Below, one piece after another: positions 1 to 8,706 of a stretch of DNA of 64,000 nt. Source of the stretch: a bacterium (GTDB lineage: Bacteria; Desulfobacterota; Binatia; DP-6); the NCBI GenBank assembly GCA_026129405.1, contig JAHCID010000001.1, forward strand, positions 1,023,237 through 1,087,236, read 5' to 3'. The notes below the pieces were generated by a model. The model saw only the letters and a program-made list of their open reading frames with translations, did not search any database and was not told the DNA's origin. The number at the start of each line of letters is the position of its first letter. Position 1 is the first letter of the stretch. The position numbers and the translations under genes were made by a program.

Positions 1-2
1 CG

Positions 3-509
3 GCGCTGCGCGACCATGCCGAGCGCAAGGTCACGCACATGGTGAAGAAGTACCTGCGGCGTCCGGGCGACGCGCACGTCATCCTGAGCGTCATCAAGTC
101 GCGCCACCTGGCGGAGATCACGCTCCAGGCGCAGCACGTGTCGATGGTCGCCAAGGAGACGACGCACGATCTCTACTCGGCGATCGACCTCGCCGTCGCC
201 AAGCTCGCGCACCAGGCGCAGAAGCTGAAGGCGAAGCGTGCGGACCGTAAGGGCGTCGCGAGCGTGCGCGAGGTGTTGCCGGAGCCGGAGGCCGCGAAGG
301 CGACGAAGCCCGCGAAGGCGAAGAAGACGCTGCCGCGCACCGAGCGCGTCATGCTGCCGCTGCTCACCGTCGAGCAGGCCATCGCCCGGTTCGAGCAGAC
401 CGAGCCCGTCTTCATCTGCTTCACCAACGAGGCGGACGAGCGCCTCCACATCGTCTACCGGCGGCCCGACGGGCGGCTGGGTCTCGTCAAGCCCGTTCCG
501 GGGCGCTAG
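3..509 (+). CDS. hpf: Ribosome hibernation promoting factor, long form (5' end cut by window)
   Basis: The reading frame is open from the first codon of the window, so the start lies upstream. The visible N-terminal part (LRDHAERKVTHMVKKYLRR) is the helix of the ribosome-binding HPF/RaiA fold, followed by strands and the helix with DLYSAIDLAVAKLAHQ. A basic Ala/Lys linker then leads to a C-terminal domain of about 55 residues (LTVEQAIARFEQTEPVFICF, then HIVYRRPDGRLGLV) that in long HPF mediates 100S ribosome dimerisation. The family silences ribosomes in stationary phase. It is followed 9 nt later by ptsN; in related bacteria rpoN lies just upstream, which cannot be seen here. Confidence 0.93.
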   Translation, partial: ALRDHAERKVTHMVKKYLRRPGDAHVILSVIKSRHLAEITLQAQHVSMVAKETTHDLYSAIDLAVAKLAHQAQKLKAKRADRKGVASVREVLPEPEAAKATKPAKAKKTLPRTERVMLPLLTVEQAIARFEQTEPVFICFTNEADERLHIVYRRPDGRLGLVKPVPGR

Positions 510-518
510 TACGCGCCC

Positions 519-980
519 ATGAAGATCGAGGACATCCTCCCCGAGGAGCTGGTCGTCCCGGAGCTGGAGGCCCGGTCCAAGTCTGAGGTCCTCGAGGAGC
601 TGGCGGGGCGGGTCGCCGCCCAGTACCCTGAGCTGAACCGCACCCGCCTGGTCCAGGCCCTGGAAGACCGCGAGCGTCTCAACAGCACGGCGCTCGGCGA
701 CGGCGTCGCGATCCCGCACGGGAAGCTGCCCGGCATCCGCCGCGTCTTCGCCGCCTTCGGGCGCAGCCGGGCCGGCGTCGATTTCCAGTCGCTCGACGGC
801 AAGCCGACGCACCTCTTCTTCCTGCTCGTCGCGCCCGAGGACTCCGCCGGGGCGCACCTGAAGGCGCTGGCCCGCATCTCGCGTCTCCTGAAGGACCAGA
901 GCTTCCGCGAGCGCCTGCTCGCCGCCGGCGACGCGGCCGCGATCTACCAGACGATCCGCGACGAGGACGCGCGGTACTGA
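519..980 (+). CDS. ptsN: PTS system nitrogen regulatory EIIA component (PtsN)
   Basis: A 153-residue EIIA of the fructose/nitrogen class. The phosphorylatable histidine is H67 in the motif AIPHGK; residues such as LFFLLVAPEDSAGAHL and the C-terminal helix match the family. PtsN accepts phosphate from the PTS chain and acts as a regulator rather than a sugar transporter. It lies between hpf and hprK, ending 1 nt before the hprK start, so the genes are surely co-transcribed and probably translationally coupled. No membrane IIB/IIC gene is nearby, consistent with a purely regulatory PTS. Confidence 0.93.
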   Translation: MKIEDILPEELVVPELEARSKSEVLEELAGRVAAQYPELNRTRLVQALEDRERLNSTALGDGVAIPHGKLPGIRRVFAAFGRSRAGVDFQSLDGKPTHLFFLLVAPEDSAGAHLKALARISRLLKDQSFRERLLAAGDAAAIYQTIRDEDARY

Positions 981-981
981 G

Positions 982-1917
982 ATGGTCACCGTCGCCGGGC
1001 TGCTCGCGGCCGCGGAGGCGGGGATGGACCTCCGGCTCGTCGCCGGCGACCGCGACCTCGGGCGAGCGATCGCGCAGCCGCGGCTCCAGCAGCCGGGCCT
1101 CGCCCTGGCGGGCTACCTGCCGCAGCTGCACCCCGATCGCGTGCAGGTGCTCGGCAACAGCGAGGTCTCCTATCTCGCCACGCTGACGCCCGAGGGCGCG
1201 CGCGCCGCAGTCGCGGCCGTGGCTGCCGCCGGCGTCGCGTGCTTCGTCGTCACGAACGGCACGCTCCCGCCCGCGGCGCTCGTCGAGCCGGCCACGGCAG
1301 CCGGCGTTCCGGTGCTGACGACGACGCTGCGGACGGGCGAGTTCATCCGGCTCGCCGCGGCGTGGCTCGAGGAGCAGCTGGCGCCGGAGACGACGATGCA
1401 CGGCGACCTCGTCGAGGTGCACGGCCTCGGCATCCTGATCTCCGGCCGCAGCGGCATCGGCAAGAGCGAGGCGGCGCTCGATCTCGTCGCCCGCGGCCAT
1501 CGCCTGGTGGCGGACGACGCCGTCCTCGTGCGCCGCATCTCGCCGAGCGTCCTGCGCGGCCGGGCCGCCGAGCTGCTCCGGCATCACATGGAGATCCGCG
1601 GCCTGGGCGTCATCGACGTCGAGGCCCTCTTCGGCACGCTCGCGACGCTCGACGAGCACCGGATCGACCTGGTCGTCGAGCTGAGCGAGTGGGCGCCCGG
1701 CGCGGACCGGCTCGGCCTGGCCCACGACACGATCTCGCTCCTCGAGGTGGCGCTCCCGGTCGTGCGGCTGCCGGTGCAGCCGGCCCGCAGCATCGCGCTG
1801 CTGATCGAGACCGCGGCCCGCAACCAGCTCCTGCGCTGGCGGGGACGGCACAGCGCCGCCGACTTCGCCGCCCGCATCGACGCGCGAGCGGCAGGCGGGG
1901 GCCGGGATCGGACCTGA
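982..1917 (+). CDS. hprK: HPr kinase/phosphorylase
   Basis: A 311-residue bifunctional enzyme that phosphorylates or dephosphorylates a serine of HPr. The N-terminal half is the substrate-recognition domain. The C-terminal kinase domain has the P-loop GRSGIGKS (about residues 155-162) and the family signature MEIRGLGVIDV (from residue 203). The start ATG is 1 nt after the ptsN stop. Its probable substrate, HPr with a conserved regulatory serine, is encoded 1.4 kb downstream in the same cluster, which supports the assignment. Confidence 0.95.
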   Translation: MVTVAGLLAAAEAGMDLRLVAGDRDLGRAIAQPRLQQPGLALAGYLPQLHPDRVQVLGNSEVSYLATLTPEGARAAVAAVAAAGVACFVVTNGTLPPAALVEPATAAGVPVLTTTLRTGEFIRLAAAWLEEQLAPETTMHGDLVEVHGLGILISGRSGIGKSEAALDLVARGHRLVADDAVLVRRISPSVLRGRAAELLRHHMEIRGLGVIDVEALFGTLATLDEHRIDLVVELSEWAPGADRLGLAHDTISLLEVALPVVRLPVQPARSIALLIETAARNQLLRWRGRHSAADFAARIDARAAGGGRDRT

Positions 1918-1968
1918 CGGCCCGTCCAGCGTGCATGAGCAGGCGTCGACGGGCACAATGATCGCGGC

Positions 1969-2832
1969 ATGAACGCCGGCCTGCGCGCGATCGTCGTCAC
2001 CGGCCTGTCGGGCTCCGGCAAGACGACGGCGCTGCACGTCCTCGAGGACCTCGGCTTCTACTGCATCGACAACCTGCCGGTCGCCCTGCTGCCGCGCTTC
2101 GTCGAGCTGTGGGGTACGTCGATGGAGGAGGTGCGCCGCGTCGCTCTCGGCATCGACGCGCGCGAGCGGCATTTCCTGCACGACTTCCCCCGCGTCTTCG
2201 ACGAGCTGCGCCACGCCGGCGTGCGGCTCGAGGTGCTCTACCTCGACGCCAGCGACGACGTCCTCCAGCGTCGCTTCAGCGAGACGCGCCGCCCGCACCC
2301 GGCCGCCGAAGGCGGCTCGCTCGCCGACGGCATCCGCCGCGAGCGGGAGAAGCTGCGCGCGCTGCGCGAGGTCGCGGACCGGGTGATCGACACGAGCGCG
2401 TTCACCGTCCACGAGCTGCGCGACGCCCTGCGCCAGCGGCTCGCCAGCCCCGAAGAGGGCAGCCTCACCATCTCGTTGGTCTCGTTCGGATACAAGTACG
2501 GCCTGCCGACCGACGCCGACCTCGCCTTCGACTGTCGCTTCCTGCCGAATCCGTTCTTCGTCGAGGAGCTGCGCGCGAAGGTCGGCACCGATCCGGCGGT
2601 GGCGCACTACGTGCTCGACCGCGTCGACACGCAGACGTTCCTCGAGCGCGTCATGTCGCTGCTGGAGTTCACGCTCCCCGGCTATCAGCGGGAGGGGAAG
2701 AGCTATCTCACCATCGCCGTCGGCTGCACCGGCGGCCGGCACCGCTCGGTGGCGCTGGTCGAGGAGCTGCGCGACCGCCTCCAGCAGCACGGGCACCGGG
2801 TCCTCGTCCGCCACCGCGACGTCGCCCACTGA
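1969..2832 (+). CDS. rapZ: RNase adapter protein RapZ / YvcJ-family nucleotide-binding protein
   Basis: 287 residues, the usual length for the family. The Walker A motif is GLSGSGKT (residues 12-19), with a short Asp/Asn-rich stretch after it (YCIDNLP). The C-terminal domain holds the diagnostic GCTGGRHRSVALVEEL. In enterobacteria RapZ guides RNase E to a small RNA controlling GlmS; in other groups the partner is unknown, so only the family is certain. A CACAAT hexamer sits 9 nt before the ATG and no Shine-Dalgarno sequence is visible, so the gene may also have its own short-leader promoter. Confidence 0.93.
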   Translation: MNAGLRAIVVTGLSGSGKTTALHVLEDLGFYCIDNLPVALLPRFVELWGTSMEEVRRVALGIDARERHFLHDFPRVFDELRHAGVRLEVLYLDASDDVLQRRFSETRRPHPAAEGGSLADGIRREREKLRALREVADRVIDTSAFTVHELRDALRQRLASPEEGSLTISLVSFGYKYGLPTDADLAFDCRFLPNPFFVEELRAKVGTDPAVAHYVLDRVDTQTFLERVMSLLEFTLPGYQREGKSYLTIAVGCTGGRHRSVALVEELRDRLQQHGHRVLVRHRDVAH

Positions 2833-2866
2833 GCACCGGCGCGGCCTGCGCCCGCGGTGCTTCGCC

Positions 2867-2896
2867 TTGAAGGGGTGCGCGCCCGGAGGCTAGGAT
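2867..2896 (+). promoter_or_regulatory. Promoter of the EIIA(Man) gene, predicting a leaderless transcript
   Basis: TTGAAG (2867-2872), 18-nt spacer, TAGGAT (2891-2896), then only 8 nt to the ATG at 2905, which has no Shine-Dalgarno sequence. Transcription would start at or next to the A of the start codon. A GC stem (2833-2838 with 2855-2860) just upstream could end transcription from rapZ. Confidence 0.5.
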
Positions 2897-2904
2897 CGGG
2901 TCGA

Positions 2905-3297
2905 ATGGTCGGTCTGGTGGTCGTCGGCCACGGGGAGCTCAGCGAGGCCCTGCTGCGCACCCTGGAGAGCGTCGTGGGCAAGCAGCAGCACGTCGCAGCG
3001 GTGACGAGTGCCCCCGAGGACGGCCCCGAGACGATCCGGGCGCGCATCGTCGAGGCCGTCCAGCAGGTCGATCAGGGACACGGCGTGCTCATCGTCACCG
3101 ACATGCTGGGCGACACGCAGACGAACCTCAGCGTTTCCGTCGCGCGCGAGACCGGCGCGCAGGTGGTGGCGGGCGTCAACATGCCGATGCTGGTGAAGCT
3201 CTCCAGCGCGCGCGTGCAGATGGAGGCGCCGGCGTTGGCGAAGTTCATCCGCCGCTACGGGCAGGAGCACATCTTCTGCGTCACGGCAGCGTCGTGA
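2905..3297 (+). CDS. PTS mannose-type EIIA domain protein
   Basis: 130 residues. The first strand ends in the phosphorylation motif VVVGHGELSEAL, with H9 as the expected active-site histidine; LIVTDMLGDTQTNLS and VAGVNMPML are typical of the mannose-family IIA fold. An upstream in-frame ATG at 2857 would add 16 non-conserved residues across the predicted promoter, so I use 2905. Proteins of this type in deltaproteobacteria-like PTS clusters are single-domain phosphate acceptors with no transporter alongside. It overlaps the HPr gene by 4 nt (GTGA). Confidence 0.9.
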   Translation: MVGLVVVGHGELSEALLRTLESVVGKQQHVAAVTSAPEDGPETIRARIVEAVQQVDQGHGVLIVTDMLGDTQTNLSVSVARETGAQVVAGVNMPMLVKLSSARVQMEAPALAKFIRRYGQEHIFCVTAAS

Positions 3298-3578
3298 GCG
3301 ACGGCATGCCGCTGCGGGCCGGGCTCGCCATCCAGAACCGGCTCGGGCTGCACGCCCGGGCGGCCGTGCTCCTCGTGCAGACGGCGAGCCGCTTCGACGC
3401 CGAGGTCACGGTCGAGAAGGACGGCCAGGTCGTCAACGGCCGTAGCATCATGGGGATCATGATGCTGGCGGCGGAGCAGGGCAGCACGATCGACGTCACC
3501 ACCCAGGGCCCGGAGGCCGTGGAGGCCATGGAGGCCATCCGGGCGCTCATCGAGGCCCGCTTCAACGAGCCCGAGTAG
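3294..3578 (+). CDS. ptsH: HPr phosphocarrier protein
   Basis: A 94-residue HPr-like protein starting at a GTG that overlaps the preceding stop codon. The phosphocarrier histidine is H20 in [10 protein letters not shown] and the regulatory serine is S51 in [10 protein letters not shown], the site used by HPr kinase, whose gene is in the same cluster. HPr normally receives phosphate from enzyme I (PtsI). No ptsI follows; the next gene is metK under its own promoter, so enzyme I must be encoded elsewhere or be absent. Confidence 0.93.
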   Translation: MSDGMPLRAGLAIQNRLGLHARAAVLLVQTASRFDAEVTVEKDGQVVNGRSIMGIMMLAAEQGSTIDVTTQGPEAVEAMEAIRALIEARFNEPE

Positions 3579-3622
3579 CCGCGGCCCGTGCCGCGGCACG
3601 GCGGACCGCACGGCAGACCGGC

Positions 3623-3652
3623 TTGCCGACCCGGAGGGGGCCGGGTTACAAC
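3623..3652 (+). promoter_or_regulatory. metK promoter, predicting a leaderless transcript
   Basis: TTGCCG (3623-3628), 18-nt spacer, TACAAC (3647-3652), then 8 nt to the metK ATG. No Shine-Dalgarno sequence is present. The same TTGCCG-N18 layout occurs in front of ruvX and of the gene at 35996. Confidence 0.55.
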
Positions 3653-3660
3653 GCCCGGCC

Positions 3661-4836
3661 ATGCTCAAGGACTACGTGTTCACCTCCGAGTCGGTGAACG
3701 AAGGCCATCCCGACAAGGTCTGCGACCAGATCTCCGACGCGATCCTCGACGCGCTGCTGGCGCAGGACCCCGACAGCCGGGTGGCCTGCGAGGCCCTCAT
3801 CAAGACCGGCCTCGTCGTGGTCGCGGGCGAGATCACCTCGAAGGGTCGCGCCGAGTTCGGCGAGATCGCCAAGTCGGTGATCCGCGACATCGGCTACACG
3901 ACCCCCGAGAGCGGCTTCAACGTCGACAGCTGCGCGGTCGTGTCGGCGGTCGAGCGGCAGTCGCCCGACATCTCCCAGGGCGTCACCGCGGGCGAGGGCC
4001 TGCACAAGGAGCAGGGCGCCGGCGACCAGGGCATGATGTTCGGCTACGCGTGCGACGAGACGAAGGAGTACATGCCCTTCGCGATCTACACCGCGCACCG
4101 CATCGGCCAGCGCCTCGCCGAGGCCCGCCGCAGCGGCGACCTGCCGTGGCTGCTGCCCGACGGCAAGTGCCAGGTGTCGGTCGAGTACAAGGACGGCCGT
4201 CCGGTGCGCGCGACGACGGTCGTCGTCTCGAACCAGCACAAGGACAGCGTCAAGGACGCGACCATCAAGGAAGGCATCGTCGAGGAGGTCGTGAAGCGGG
4301 TGATCCCGCCGGAGTTCCTCGACAAGAACACCGTCTACCACATCAACCCAACGGGGAAGTTCGTGGTCGGCGGCCCGCAGGGCGACTGCGGCCTCACCGG
4401 CCGCAAGATCATCGTCGACACCTACGGTGGCTACGGGCGTCACGGCGGCGGCGCCTTCAGCGGCAAGGATCCGAGCAAGGTCGACCGCAGCGCCGCGTAC
4501 TACGCGCGCTACGTCGCCAAGAACATCGTCGCGGCCGAGCTCGCGGCGCGCTGCGAGGTGCAGGTCGCGTACGCGATCGGCGTCGCCGATCCGGTGTCCG
4601 TCCTCATCGACACCTTCGGCACGGGTAAGGTGCCGGACGAGAAGATCGCCGCCGCCGCGCGCGAGGTCTTCGACTTCAAGCCGGCGTCGCTGATCCAGCA
4701 GCTCGGCCTGAAGAAGCCGATCTACCGGCCCACCGCGGCCTACGGCCACTTCGGCCGCGTGCCGGACGGCGACCGCTTCACCTGGGAGAAGATCGATCGC
4801 GTCGCCGCGCTGAAGAGCGCCACCGGCGTCAAGTAG
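3661..4836 (+). CDS. metK: S-adenosylmethionine synthetase
   Basis: A 391-residue MetK that makes S-adenosylmethionine from methionine and ATP. Visible signatures are [17 protein letters not shown] near the N-terminus (H16, D18, K19 at the active site), [12 protein letters not shown] (from residue 120) and [19 protein letters not shown] for phosphate and metal binding. Full length with no disruption. It precedes, convergently to a small HIT gene, the ahcY gene that removes the S-adenosylhomocysteine product, so the two ends of the methyl cycle lie within 3 kb. Confidence 0.97.
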   Translation: MLKDYVFTSESVNEGHPDKVCDQISDAILDALLAQDPDSRVACEALIKTGLVVVAGEITSKGRAEFGEIAKSVIRDIGYTTPESGFNVDSCAVVSAVERQSPDISQGVTAGEGLHKEQGAGDQGMMFGYACDETKEYMPFAIYTAHRIGQRLAEARRSGDLPWLLPDGKCQVSVEYKDGRPVRATTVVVSNQHKDSVKDATIKEGIVEEVVKRVIPPEFLDKNTVYHINPTGKFVVGGPQGDCGLTGRKIIVDTYGGYGRHGGGAFSGKDPSKVDRSAAYYARYVAKNIVAAELAARCEVQVAYAIGVADPVSVLIDTFGTGKVPDEKIAAAAREVFDFKPASLIQQLGLKKPIYRPTAAYGHFGRVPDGDRFTWEKIDRVAALKSATGVK

Positions 4837-4848
4837 CGAGGGTGCGTT

Positions 4849-4874
4849 CCGGGCGCGCGCCGACGCGCGCCCGG
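4849..4874. terminator. Hairpin between convergent metK and HIT genes
   Basis: A perfect 11-bp stem, CCGGGCGCGCG pairing with CGCGCGCCCGG, around a 4-nt loop. It fills the gap between two convergent stop codons and has no T-run on either strand, so it is either a bidirectional U-less terminator or an RNA 3'-end stabiliser. Confidence 0.45.
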
Positions 4875-4878
4875 GGCG

Positions 4879-5310
4879 TCAGCGGCCCAGCCGCTTGCGC
4901 AGCGCCGCGATCAGCGTGCGTTTCTCGCCGCCGGCGAGCGGCTTCAGGCGCTCCGCCAGCGGCCGCACCCAGATCGGGTGCTGCTTCTCCGGATCGTCGG
5001 CCTGGCGCGGGATCACGTGCCAGTGCACGTGGGTGAGGAAGTTGCCGAGGCAGGCGTAGTTGATGCGCTCGGGTGCGACCTCGGCGCGCAGCGCCTTCGC
5101 CACCCGCATCACGTCCTCGAACAGCTTCTGCTGGCGCTCGTAGGAGAGCTCGTCGAGCGCGTCGGCGTGGTCGCGCAGGAAGACGATGCAGTAGCCGCGA
5201 TAGGCCTGCTCGTCGGCGAGCGCCACGAACGACTCCGACAGCTCGGCGACGAAGTCCTCGTCCTTGCCCTCGCGCATCCGGGCGATCCGATCACATCCCG
5301 CACAGGTCAT
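4879..5310 (-). CDS. HIT-family hydrolase
   Basis: About 143 residues with the histidine triad HVHWHVIPR near the C-terminus and the N-terminal CAGC pair common in this subgroup. HIT proteins hydrolyse or transfer nucleotides from AMP-linked substrates. I place the start at the ATG at 5310, not the upstream ATG at 5328, because a TACATC hexamer lies exactly 6 nt before it with GCGACA 17 nt further up, and the homologous core begins there. It is divergent from ahcY and convergent with metK; an adenosine-linked role is only a guess from position. Confidence 0.87.
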   Translation of the reverse strand: MTCAGCDRIARMREGKDEDFVAELSESFVALADEQAYRGYCIVFLRDHADALDELSYERQQKLFEDVMRVAKALRAEVAPERINYACLGNFLTHVHWHVIPRQADDPEKQHPIWVRPLAERLKPLAGGEKRTLIAALRKRLGR

Positions 5311-5316
5311 GCGGCG

Positions 5317-5345
5317 GATGTAGCGCACGCGCGGGACCGTGTCGC
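5317..5345 (-). promoter_or_regulatory. Promoter of the HIT gene, predicting a leaderless transcript
   Basis: On the minus strand GCGACA (5345-5340), a 17-nt spacer, TACATC (5322-5317) and then 6 nt to the ATG at 5310. No ribosome binding site precedes that ATG. Confidence 0.4.
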
Positions 5346-5358
5346 GTCCTCTGGGACC

Positions 5359-5403
5359 TTGACATCACAGAGGAAAGCGGTGACAAGCGTTCATCCGGAT
5401 GAA
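5359..5403 (+). promoter_or_regulatory. ahcY promoter with a 14-bp perfect palindrome at the expected transcript start
   Basis: A consensus -35 TTGACA (5359-5364) is followed after 17 nt by a weak GACAAG. The perfect palindrome TTCATCCGGATGAA occupies 5390-5403, where RNA polymerase should start, and is followed by CGGATGATCCG, an imperfect copy of the same half-site. This looks like a repressor operator. The leader then carries a Shine-Dalgarno AAGGAG (5431-5436) 6 nt before the ATG. Confidence 0.5.
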
Positions 5404-5442
5404 CGGATGATCCGGCCTCGCGGTCGGAAGAAGGAGCCCACG

Positions 5443-6915
5443 ATGAGCCAGCCCGCCCGCGCGGCCACTGCCGCGTCCCGCCTTCCCTACAAGGTGAAGG
5501 ATCTCGCCCTCGCCGAGCTCGGCCGCAAGGAGATCCGCCTCGCCGAGCAGGAGATGCCCGGCCTGATGGCCATCCGTGCCCGCTACGCGGACAAGAAGCC
5601 GCTCGCCGGTGCGCGCGTCATGGGCTCCCTCCACATGACCGTGCAGACCGCCGTCCTCATCGAGACCCTGATGGACCTCGGCGCCGACGTCCGCTGGGTC
5701 TCGTGCAACATCTTCTCGACCCAGGACTCGGCCGCCGCGGCGGTCGTCGTCGGCCGCACGGGCACGGAGGCGAAGCCCGCCGGCGCCGCGGTCTTCGCGT
5801 GGAAGGGCGAGACGCTCGAGGAGTACTGGTGGTGCACGTACGAGGCCCTCGTGTGGCCCGACGGCAAGGGCCCCGACCTCATCGTCGACGACGGCGGCGA
5901 CGCGACGCTGCTCGTGCACAAGGGCCTCGAGTTCGAGCGCGCCGGCGCGGTGCCCGCGTTCGATCCGGCGAACGACCCCGAGGAGTGGGGCGTCATCCTC
6001 GATCTCGTCCGCCGCGTGCAGGGCGAGGACAAGGGCGTGTGGCAGCGCATCTCGCCGGCGATCAAGGGCGTCAGCGAGGAGACGACCACCGGCGTCCACC
6101 GCCTCTACGAGATGGCGAAGAAGGGCACGCTGCTCTTCCCGGCCATCAATGTGAACGACTCGGTGACGAAGTCGAAGTTCGACAACATCTACGGCTGTCG
6201 CCACTCGCTGATCGACGGCATCAACCGCGCCACGGACGTCATGCTGGGCGGCAAGATCGCCGTCGTCTGCGGCTTCGGCGAGGTCGGCAAGGGCTGCGCC
6301 GAGTCGCTGCGCGGGCAGGGCTGCCGCGTGATCGTCACCGAGATCGACCCGATCTGCGCGCTCCAGGCGGCGATGCAGGGCTACGAGGTCGCCACGGTCG
6401 AGGACTACGTCGAGCGCGCCGACCTCTTCATCACCACCACGGGCAACTTCGGCATCATCACCGCGGCGCACATGGCGCGCATGAAGGACAAGGCGATCGT
6501 CGGCAACATCGGTCACTTCGACAACGAGATCGACATGGCCGGCCTCGGCAGGATCGCGGGCATCGAGCGCATCAACATCAAGCCGCAGTACGACGAGTGG
6601 CGTTTCCCCGACGGCCACTCGGTCCTGATCCTCGCCGAGGGACGCCTCCTGAACCTCGGCTGCGCCACGGGCCATCCGTCGTTCGTGATGAGCGCCTCGT
6701 TCACGAACCAGGTGCTGGCGCAGCTCGAGCTGTGGGAGCGGAACGCAAGCTACGAGAAGAACGTCTACATGCTGCCGAAGAAGCTCGACGAGGAGGTCGC
6801 CCGCCTCCATCTCGAGAAGCTCGGCGTGAAGCTCACGGTCCTCACCGAGAAGCAGGCCGAGTACATCGGCGTGCCGGTCGAGGGGCCGTACAAGCCCGAG
6901 CACTACCGCTACTGA
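5443..6915 (+). CDS. ahcY: Adenosylhomocysteinase
   Basis: 490 residues; hydrolyses S-adenosylhomocysteine to adenosine and homocysteine using tightly bound NAD. Signatures: [18 protein letters not shown] at the N-terminus, [15 protein letters not shown], the NAD-binding [17 protein letters not shown] (from residue 277) and the C-terminal [13 protein letters not shown]. In-frame starts further upstream (ATG 5407 and earlier) are rejected because only the ATG at 5443 has a well-spaced AAGGAG. The gene ends 40 nt before the convergent hemW stop and is followed by a long hairpin. Confidence 0.97.
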   Translation: MSQPARAATAASRLPYKVKDLALAELGRKEIRLAEQEMPGLMAIRARYADKKPLAGARVMGSLHMTVQTAVLIETLMDLGADVRWVSCNIFSTQDSAAAAVVVGRTGTEAKPAGAAVFAWKGETLEEYWWCTYEALVWPDGKGPDLIVDDGGDATLLVHKGLEFERAGAVPAFDPANDPEEWGVILDLVRRVQGEDKGVWQRISPAIKGVSEETTTGVHRLYEMAKKGTLLFPAINVNDSVTKSKFDNIYGCRHSLIDGINRATDVMLGGKIAVVCGFGEVGKGCAESLRGQGCRVIVTEIDPICALQAAMQGYEVATVEDYVERADLFITTTGNFGIITAAHMARMKDKAIVGNIGHFDNEIDMAGLGRIAGIERINIKPQYDEWRFPDGHSVLILAEGRLLNLGCATGHPSFVMSASFTNQVLAQLELWERNASYEKNVYMLPKKLDEEVARLHLEKLGVKLTVLTEKQAEYIGVPVEGPYKPEHYRY

Positions 6916-6924
6916 GCGACGACG

Positions 6925-6961
6925 GTGTGAGCCGCGGCGGCGCGCGCCGCCCGGCTCACAC
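6925..6961. terminator. Long hairpin between convergent ahcY and hemW
   Basis: GTGTGAGCCG (6925-6934) pairs with CGGCTCACAC (6952-6961), with an inner GC-rich stem between the arms. The structure includes the hemW stop codon and has no T-run. It is the second of three such hairpins at convergent gene ends in this window. Confidence 0.45.
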
Positions 6962-8104
6962 GAACGTCGCCGCGACCGTGTCCGCGAAGCGGAGCCCGCG
7001 CGGCGTGAGGCGCAGGCGCTCGGCGTCGCGCCGGACGAGGTCGTCGCGCTCGAGCGCCGTGACGTGTGGAAACACGCACGCGAGCTCGGTGCCGAAGCGG
7101 CGCTGGAACTCGCCGAGATCGAGCCCGGCGAGCCGGCGCAGGCCGGTGACGACGAAGTCGGCGCGCGCCTGTGCCGGCGTCAGCGTCTCGTCGTCCGCGA
7201 TCGCCGTGCCGCCGGCGAGGACCGCGGTGCGCCAGGCGTCGGGCGGGCGGTGGTTCGACCAGCGCCGGCCCGGCGCCGGCGTGGCGCAGAAGGAGTGCGC
7301 GCCCGGGCCGATCCCGAGGTAGTCCGAGCCGTCCCAGTAGCGCTGGTTGTGCGCCGACGCGTGCCCCCGCCGCGCCCAGCTCGAGATCTCGTAGCGGGCG
7401 TAGCCCGCCGCGGTGAGGCGTGCGTCGGCGCGCTCGGCCATCGCGGCCTCGACGTCCTCGTCGACCGGCGTGAGACGCCCGCGCTCGCGCCAGGTCGCGA
7501 AGGGCGTCCGCTCCTCCCAGGTGAGCGCGTAGCAGGAGACGTGCTCGGGACCGAGCGCGAGGGCCGCGTCGAGGTCGGCGCTCCAGTCGGCGAGCGTGGC
7601 GCCGGGGACGGCGTAGATGAGGTCGAGGCTGACGTTGACGAAGCCGGCGGTGCGGGCGGCGGCGACGGCGGCATGTGTGTCGTCGGGTGCGTGATCGCGT
7701 CCCAGCGTGCGCAGGAGCGCTCGGGAGAACGACTGCGCGCCCAGCGACAGGCGGCTCACGCCGGCGCGCCGCCAGCCGCTGAGCCGCTCGACGTCGACGG
7801 TGGCCGGGTTGGCCTCGAGCGTGACCTCGGCGTCGGGCGCGAGCCCGAAGCGCGAGGCGACGGCGCCCAACACCGTGGCGATCGCCGCCGGCGACAGCAG
7901 CGACGGCGTGCCGCCGCCGAAGAAGACGCTCGCGACGGTGCGGCCGCGGAGGCGCGCATCGCCGGCCCAGGCCGCGAGTTCGGCGACGTAGGCCGGCACG
8001 TCGGCGGTCTCGGGCGCGCGCGCGGCGGCGTGGACGTTGAAGTCGCAGTACGGGCAGACGTGCCGGCACCACGGCACGTGCACGTAGAGCGCGAACGGCG
8101 TCAT
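6956..8104 (-). CDS. hemW: HemW-type radical SAM protein
   Basis: 382 residues with the radical-SAM cluster motif C13-x3-C17-x2-C20 inside PWCRHVCPYCDFN, then FFGGGTPSLL and the family's EANPATVD. HemW is a haem chaperone related to, but distinct from, coproporphyrinogen dehydrogenase HemN; the short N-terminus starting directly with YVHVPWC fits HemW. The start ATG overlaps the lexA stop (ATGA), making a lexA-hemW operon. Confidence 0.9.
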   Translation of the reverse strand: MTPFALYVHVPWCRHVCPYCDFNVHAAARAPETADVPAYVAELAAWAGDARLRGRTVASVFFGGGTPSLLSPAAIATVLGAVASRFGLAPDAEVTLEANPATVDVERLSGWRRAGVSRLSLGAQSFSRALLRTLGRDHAPDDTHAAVAAARTAGFVNVSLDLIYAVPGATLADWSADLDAALALGPEHVSCYALTWEERTPFATWRERGRLTPVDEDVEAAMAERADARLTAAGYARYEISSWARRGHASAHNQRYWDGSDYLGIGPGAHSFCATPAPGRRWSNHRPPDAWRTAVLAGGTAIADDETLTPAQARADFVVTGLRRLAGLDLGEFQRRFGTELACVFPHVTALERDDLVRRDAERLRLTPRGLRFADTVAATFV

Positions 8105-8703
8105 CGATAGCTGCGCAGCAGCCCGATCACGATGCCGCGCAGCTCGACCTCGTCCTCGCGCGCGACGATCGGCTCGAGCGCGGCATTGGCCGGGATCAGG
8201 TGGATGCGCCCGCGCTTGCGCTGGAACCGCTTGACGGTAGCTTCGCCGTTGACGAGCGCCACCACGGTGGCGCCGTTGGCCGCCTCGCTGCGGCGCTCGA
8301 CGATGACGATGTCGCCGTCGAGGATGCCGTCGTCGATCATCGAGTCGCCCTTCACCCGCAGCGTGAAGGTCTCGCCGCGCCCGAGCAGCTCCTCGGGCAG
8401 CGTGACCGTCTCGCGCTCCTCGATCGGCTCGATCGGCGTCCCGGCCGCGACGCGCCCGAGCAGCGGCACCTTCACGGCGCGGCCGTCGGCCGCCGCCGGC
8501 TCGACGATCTCGAGCGCCCGGCTCTGCCGCGGCAGCCGCCGGATGGCGCCGCGCTCCTCCAGCCCGCGGAGATGCTTGTGCACGGTGGCGAGCGAGCCGA
8601 GGTGGAGATGCTGGCCGATCTCCTCGAGCGTCGGCGAGACGCCGTGCCGGGCGTTGTACTGTCGGATGTAGTCGAGCACCTGCTTCTGCCGGGGCGTCAC
8701 CAC
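8101..8703 (-). CDS. lexA: SOS-response repressor LexA
   Basis: A 200-residue repressor. The N-terminal winged helix (TPRQKQVLDYI, SPTLEEIGQHL) binds DNA; the self-cleavage bond is A87-G88 in GRVAAGTP; the catalytic pair is S121 (KGDSMID) and K158 (ATVKRF). The start is one of two adjacent GTG codons (8703 or 8700), with no ATG in frame at the right place. A TAGGAC hexamer ends 7 nt before GTG-8703 and no Shine-Dalgarno sequence is seen, which favours leaderless expression. RecA, which triggers its cleavage, is encoded at 27053. Confidence 0.95.
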   Translation of the reverse strand: MVTPRQKQVLDYIRQYNARHGVSPTLEEIGQHLHLGSLATVHKHLRGLEERGAIRRLPRQSRALEIVEPAAADGRAVKVPLLGRVAAGTPIEPIEERETVTLPEELLGRGETFTLRVKGDSMIDDGILDGDIVIVERRSEAANGATVVALVNGEATVKRFQRKRGRIHLIPANAALEPIVAREDEVELRGIVIGLLRSYR

Positions 8704-8706
8704 GGC

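Noticed and set aside
679-2829. Long minus-strand open frame opposite ptsN, hprK and rapZ
   Set aside because: Arg/Ala/Asp-rich shadow of a very GC-rich coding strand; no family signature, and three strong genes lie on the other strand.
3588-3599. Palindrome GTGCCGCGGCAC as a terminator after HPr
   Set aside because: Short, no T-run, and of a kind expected by chance in DNA this GC-rich.
3579-3660. SAM riboswitch before metK
   Set aside because: Only 8 nt separate the -10 element from the ATG and none of the SAM or SAH aptamer cores is recognisable.
5365-5442. SAH riboswitch before ahcY
   Set aside because: The leader is short and built of a simple DNA-like palindrome; the conserved SAH pseudoknot sequence is not seen.
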